37,458 nucleotides of DNA from Escherichia albertii NBRC 107761 = DSM 17582 (GTDB lineage: Bacteria; Pseudomonadota; Gammaproteobacteria; Enterobacterales; Enterobacteriaceae): positions 1-37,458 of the forward strand of contig NZ_BBMY01000011.1 in NCBI RefSeq assembly GCF_000759775.1, in the 5' to 3' direction. Each line of letters begins with the position of its first letter. Position 1 is the first letter of the stretch. A program made the position numbers and the translations under genes. Below the pieces are notes generated by a model, which was not told where the DNA came from, made no database searches, and saw only the letters and a program-made list of their open reading frames with translations. Shown in pieces: positions 32,897 through 37,458 of the stretch.

Positions 32897-33906
32897 CCCG
32901 AAAACGTCGCAGTACAGGTAAAGTCACTATCGCCGATGTCGCGCAACTCGCAGGCGTTGGCACAATGACGGTATCCAGGGCGTTACGTACGCCTGAACAA
33001 GTTTCCGATAAACTACGAGAGAAGATCGAAGCCGCTGTAAATGAACTGGGGTATATGCCTAATCTCACTGCAAGTGCGCTGGCATCGGCATCTTCTCATA
33101 CTATTGCGATGGTCGTTCCCAATCTGGCCGAAGCGGGATGTACAGAAATGTTTGCCGGACTGCAACATGTGCTACAGCCTGCGGGATATCAGATAATCCT
33201 GGCCGAATCACGTCACCGCCTGGAACAAGAAGAAAAAGTGCTGGAAACTCTGCTGGCGTCGAATATCGCCGCAGCTATTTTGCTCAGTGTTGAGCATAGC
33301 GATACCGTGCGCAACTGGCTCAAAAATGCTTCAATTCCCGTTATGGAAATCGGCGCCATTCGTACCGACCCGATTGATATGAACATTGGTATTGATAATG
33401 TCGCTGCGATGTTCGAACTGACAGATATGCTGGTACAACGTGGTTATCAGAATATCGGCCTGCTGTGCGCTAACCAGGAACAGTGGATCTTTCAGCAACA
33501 TTTACAGGGATGGTATAAAGCCATGTTGCGCCATCATATGTCTCCCAACCGCGTTATTAACGCCGCGCTGCCACCGGTATTTTCCACCGGGGCGTCACAA
33601 TTGCCGGAATTTTTACTCGCATGGCCGGAACTGGACGCTCTGGTATGTGTGTCTGATGAACTGGCCTGTGGTGTTTTGTATGAATGCCAGCGAAGACGCA
33701 TCAAAGTACCTGACGATCTCGCCGTAGTAGGATTTGGCGACAGTGATGTTAGCAAAGTTTGCCAGCCCCCGTTAACGACAATGACCGTTCCTCATCGGAA
33801 AATTGGTCTGGAGGCAGGGAAGGCTTTACTGGAACGAATTAAAGAAGGTAACTGGAGCGATCGAAAACCCATCGCTCCCAGTTTGTGCTTACGAGAAAGT
33901 TGCTGA
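32887..33906 (+). CDS. LacI/GntR-family transcriptional regulator
   Basis: A 339-residue repressor-type protein. The N-terminal helix-turn-helix and hinge helix are at about residues 12-68 (TIADVAQLAGVGTMTVSRALRTPEQVS...LGYMPNLTASALAS), followed by a periplasmic-binding-protein-like effector and dimer domain. It resembles gluconate/idonate regulators (GntR, IdnR) in general layout. Transcribed away from the PTS-transketolase operon, it probably controls that operon and itself through the GATAGCGCTATC palindromes. An AGGA site precedes the ATG. Its stop lies only six bases from the convergent yfcD stop, with no terminator between. The inducer is unknown. Confidence 0.88.
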   Translation: MAITRKRRSTGKVTIADVAQLAGVGTMTVSRALRTPEQVSDKLREKIEAAVNELGYMPNLTASALASASSHTIAMVVPNLAEAGCTEMFAGLQHVLQPAGYQIILAESRHRLEQEEKVLETLLASNIAAAILLSVEHSDTVRNWLKNASIPVMEIGAIRTDPIDMNIGIDNVAAMFELTDMLVQRGYQNIGLLCANQEQWIFQQHLQGWYKAMLRHHMSPNRVINAALPPVFSTGASQLPEFLLAWPELDALVCVSDELACGVLYECQRRRIKVPDDLAVVGFGDSDVSKVCQPPLTTMTVPHRKIGLEAGKALLERIKEGNWSDRKPIAPSLCLRESC

Positions 33907-33912
33907 AACTTA

Positions 33913-34461
33913 TTAAGCCTCTTCCGAATCTTCTTGAATTTCTAGTTCATTCCTGACGTTACGCTTCATCCACAGCGCCAGAGCTTTCAGTGAATCTGGC
34001 GTGAATTCATCGCAACGAGCGGTGATTTCTTCCGGGGTCAGCCAGCATACCTCACTAATTTCATCTTCCTGAAGGGCGAAGGGGCCGTGAGAAACACAGC
34101 TAAACAACGCGCCCCAAACCCGGCAATTTTTATCCTCAAAATAGAACTGGCCGTGCTCAGCAAAGGGAACTCCGGCAATGCCCAACTCTTCTTCCGCCTC
34201 GCGGCGTGCGGATTCCAGCAGTTGCTCATCAGCCTGAACTACACCACCTGCCGTAGCATCTAACATCCCAGGTAAAAAGTCTTTTGTCTCGGTACGACGC
34301 TGAACCAGAATTTTGCCCATGCCATCATGCACTACAATGTAAGTTGCACGATGACGCAGACACTCTGCCCGCATCTGTTCCCGGCTGGCTTGTGCAATGA
34401 CTTCATTCTCTTCATTGACAATATCCACCCATTCAGTACTTGCCAAACGACGCTGTTCCAT
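33913..34461 (-). CDS. yfcD: Nudix hydrolase YfcD
   Basis: Cytosolic protein of 182 residues with an N-terminal beta segment and a Nudix domain. The Nudix box [24 protein letters not shown]-type motif is complete (G-x5-E-x7-REUxEExGU, about residues 72-95), so hydrolysis of a nucleoside diphosphate-X compound is expected; the substrate is not established, and an isopentenyl-diphosphate isomerase-like fold is seen in relatives. The frame extends 33 codons upstream, but MEQRRLAS at 34459-34461 is the known start. The last about 15 residues differ from the K-12 protein as I recall it, at the edge of the accessory module. Confidence 0.92.
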   Translation of the reverse strand: MEQRRLASTEWVDIVNEENEVIAQASREQMRAECLRHRATYIVVHDGMGKILVQRRTETKDFLPGMLDATAGGVVQADEQLLESARREAEEELGIAGVPFAEHGQFYFEDKNCRVWGALFSCVSHGPFALQEDEISEVCWLTPEEITARCDEFTPDSLKALALWMKRNVRNELEIQEDSEEA

Positions 34462-34519
34462 TATCAGGAAACCTTCTTTTTCTGGCGCTCTTACGGCGCA
34501 TTTTGAGTTGTTGGGTAAA

Positions 34520-35074
34520 TTACGGATTAATCGCAACCTGCGCAATGATACTTTGATCATTGAGTGCGATTACACTTAAAACGCCGTCTTCCAACATGCC
34601 GTAGCTTGCCGGAAAACCGCCTTTCGGAATGCTCACCGAACCGGGGTTAAAGTGGAAAATTTCTCCCCGCTGTTCCGCGACCGGTAGATGGGTGTGTCCA
34701 TACACCAAAACATCATTCTGGTTTAAAGCAGGCAGATTATCCGGGCCAAACAGATGACCATGCGTCAGAAACAGTCGTTGTTTTTCCATTAACACCTGTT
34801 GCCATGGCGCAGTCATCGGGAAATGCAGCAGCATCTGATCCACTTCGCTGTCGCAGTTGCCACGCACTGCGATAATTTTATGCGCCACTTCATTTAACCG
34901 CTCGGCTACCTTTGCTGGCGCATACCCTTCAGGCAGTGCGTTTCGCGGGCCATGATTCAGCACATCGCCGAGAATCACCAGCCACTGAGCACCGCTTTGG
35001 GCAAATAAATCAAGAACACGTTCCGTCGCCGGTAACGACCCATGAATGTCCGATGCAAACATCAGTTTCATCAC
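34520..35074 (-). CDS. yfcE: Metallophosphoesterase YfcE
   Basis: Cytosolic phosphodiesterase of 184 residues in the MJ0936-like calcineurin superfamily; the E. coli enzyme cleaves artificial phosphodiesters with manganese, natural substrate unknown. Metal ligands are visible: D9 and H11 (SDIHG), D37 (GDVLNHG), N73 (RGNCD), H105 (THGH), H127 and H129 (YGHTHLP). It lies 58 bases upstream of yfcD on the same strand, and just downstream of the yfcF remnant. Confidence 0.95.
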   Translation of the reverse strand: MMKLMFASDIHGSLPATERVLDLFAQSGAQWLVILGDVLNHGPRNALPEGYAPAKVAERLNEVAHKIIAVRGNCDSEVDQMLLHFPMTAPWQQVLMEKQRLFLTHGHLFGPDNLPALNQNDVLVYGHTHLPVAEQRGEIFHFNPGSVSIPKGGFPASYGMLEDGVLSVIALNDQSIIAQVAINP

Positions 35075-35077
35075 TCA

Positions 35078-36146
<1,069 letters not shown>

Positions 36147-36202
36147 CAAATAAAGGTTCTCGTGTATTATTTCGGTCTAAGTAAAACAACGGAGAACCTG
36201 CA

Positions 36203-36565
36203 ATGGCACAACCTGCCGCTATTATTCGTATAAAGAACCTTCGTTTACGTACGTTTATCGGAATTAAAGACGAAGAGATTAACAATCGTCAGGATATTGT
36301 TATCAATGTCACTATCCACTACCCCGCCGATAAAGCACGCACCAGCGAAGATATTAACGACGCACTGAATTACCGCACCGTCACCAAAAACATCATTCAG
36401 CACGTTGAAAATAACCGCTTCTCTTTGCTGGAAAAATTAACTCAGGATGTGCTCGACATCGCACGTGAACATCACTGGGTGACGTATGCTGAAGTGGAGA
36501 TCGATAAACCTCACGCGCTGCGCTACGCCGACTCAGTATCAATGACCTTGAGCTGGCAGCGCTGA
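36203..36565 (+). CDS. folX: Dihydroneopterin triphosphate 2'-epimerase
   Basis: Cytosolic enzyme of 120 residues in the dihydroneopterin aldolase/FolB superfamily; epimerises 7,8-dihydroneopterin triphosphate to the monapterin form. The family layout is clear: [12 protein letters not shown] near the start and the catalytic region [16 protein letters not shown] near the end. A GGAGAACCTGCA ribosome region precedes the ATG. It is followed 20 bases later by yfcH, likely co-transcribed. Confidence 0.96.
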   Translation: MAQPAAIIRIKNLRLRTFIGIKDEEINNRQDIVINVTIHYPADKARTSEDINDALNYRTVTKNIIQHVENNRFSLLEKLTQDVLDIAREHHWVTYAEVEIDKPHALRYADSVSMTLSWQR

Positions 36566-36585
36566 CTGTCATATCGGGAGGCAGC

Positions 36586-37458
36586 ATGAACATAGTGATC
36601 ACCGGAGGAACGGGATTAATGGGTCGCCATTTGATTCCGCGTTTGCTGGAGCTGGGACATCAAATCACGGTAGTGACGCGTAACCCGCCGAAAGCCAGCT
36701 CCGTTCTCGGTCCCCGGGTGACACTATGGCAAGGGCTTGCCGATCAAAGCAACCTCAACGACGTTGATGCGGTAATCAACCTGGCCGGAGAACCGATTGC
36801 CGATAAACGCTGGACTCACGAGCAAAAAGAGCGTCTTTGCCAAAGCCGCTGGAGTATCACACAAAAACTGGTGGAGTTAATTAACGCCAGCGATACGCCG
36901 CCGTCGGTGTTTATTTCGGGTTCAGCAACGGGTTATTACGGCGATCTGGGGGAAGTGGTCGTCACTGAAGAAGAACCGCCGCATAACGAATTTACCCATA
37001 AACTCTGCGCCCGTTGGGAGGAAATTGCCTGTCGGGCGCAAAGCGACAAAACGCGCGTGTGCCTGTTGCGTACCGGCGTGGTGCTGGCACCTGATGGCGG
37101 TATCCTCGGCAAAATGTTACCGCCGTTTCGCCTCGGTTTAGGCGGCCCGATAGGTTCCGGTCGGCAGTATCTGGCCTGGATTCATATCGATGATATGGTC
37201 AACGGTATTCTCTGGCTGCTGGATAACGAGCTGCGCGGGCCGTTTAATATGGTTTCGCCCTACCCGGTACGCAATGAACAATTTGCCCATGCGCTCGGTC
37301 ATGCACTGCATCGCCCGGCGATTATACGCGCCCCCGCGACCGCCATTCGGTTGTTAATGGGCGAATCTTCAGTACTGGTGTTAGGTGGACAACGCGCACT
37401 GCCTAAAAGGCTGGAAGAAGCGGGTTTTGCGTTTCGCTGGTACGATTTAGACGAGGCG
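36586..37458 (+). CDS. yfcH: NAD(P)-dependent epimerase YfcH, cut at window end
   Basis: SDR39U1-type short-chain dehydrogenase/epimerase of unknown substrate. The frame is open for 291 codons from ATG 36586-36588 to the window end without a stop; the K-12 protein has 297 residues, so only about six codons are missing. The N-terminal Rossmann motif is [11 protein letters not shown], the SGSATGYYG segment carries the active-site tyrosine region, and the C-terminal DUF1731 region begins near residue 245. A GGGAGG ribosome site lies seven bases upstream. Probably in an operon with folX. Confidence 0.93.
   Translation, partial: MNIVITGGTGLMGRHLIPRLLELGHQITVVTRNPPKASSVLGPRVTLWQGLADQSNLNDVDAVINLAGEPIADKRWTHEQKERLCQSRWSITQKLVELINASDTPPSVFISGSATGYYGDLGEVVVTEEEPPHNEFTHKLCARWEEIACRAQSDKTRVCLLRTGVVLAPDGGILGKMLPPFRLGLGGPIGSGRQYLAWIHIDDMVNGILWLLDNELRGPFNMVSPYPVRNEQFAHALGHALHRPAIIRAPATAIRLLMGESSVLVLGGQRALPKRLEEAGFAFRWYDLDEA

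Overview
The window is chromosomal DNA from Escherichia coli or a very close Escherichia relative. Almost every protein matches its K-12 counterpart as I remember it, and the gene order follows the K-12 nuo-lrhA-alaA-ackA-pta-folX region. It is not K-12 itself: about 5.3 kb of extra genes sit between yfcC and yfcD, and yfcF is reduced to a wreck. No database search was run; names rest on recognised sequences, motifs, lengths and synteny.

Layout. (1) 55-15081, minus strand: the complete 13-gene nuo operon (nuoA to nuoN, with fused nuoCD) for respiratory complex I. It ends in a strong terminator at 4-33 and carries a REP element between nuoL and nuoM. (2) 15082-15710: long nuo upstream region. 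(3) 15711-16649, minus: lrhA, a LysR-type regulator, followed upstream by a 926-bp gene-free AT-rich region. (4) 17576-19476, plus: alaA and yfbR. (5) 19538-23150, minus: yfbS, hxpA (yfbT), yfbU, yfbV. (6) 23488-26909, plus: ackA-pta, the acetate overflow pathway, then yfcC at 27093-28613.

(7) 28656-33906: the accessory module. A minus-strand operon reads PTS EIIA, EIIB, UlaA-like EIIC, transketolase N-half, transketolase C-half. A divergent LacI-family regulator lies on the plus strand. The shared control region carries two copies of a GATAGCGCTATC palindrome, a CRP-like site and a 19-codon upstream ORF that overlaps the regulator start. The logic suggests PTS import and phosphorylation of a sugar or sugar acid whose ketose phosphate is split by a two-subunit transketolase, with local and cAMP-CRP control. 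The substrate is not evident. I recall a similar cluster in Salmonella (STM2340-2345 region), so it is probably an ancestral or mobile metabolic locus absent from K-12.

(8) 33913-37458: yfcD and yfcE (minus), the yfcF pseudogene (minus), then yfcG, folX and yfcH (plus); yfcH is cut by the window end. No tRNA, rRNA, CRISPR array, insertion sequence or phage gene was seen.
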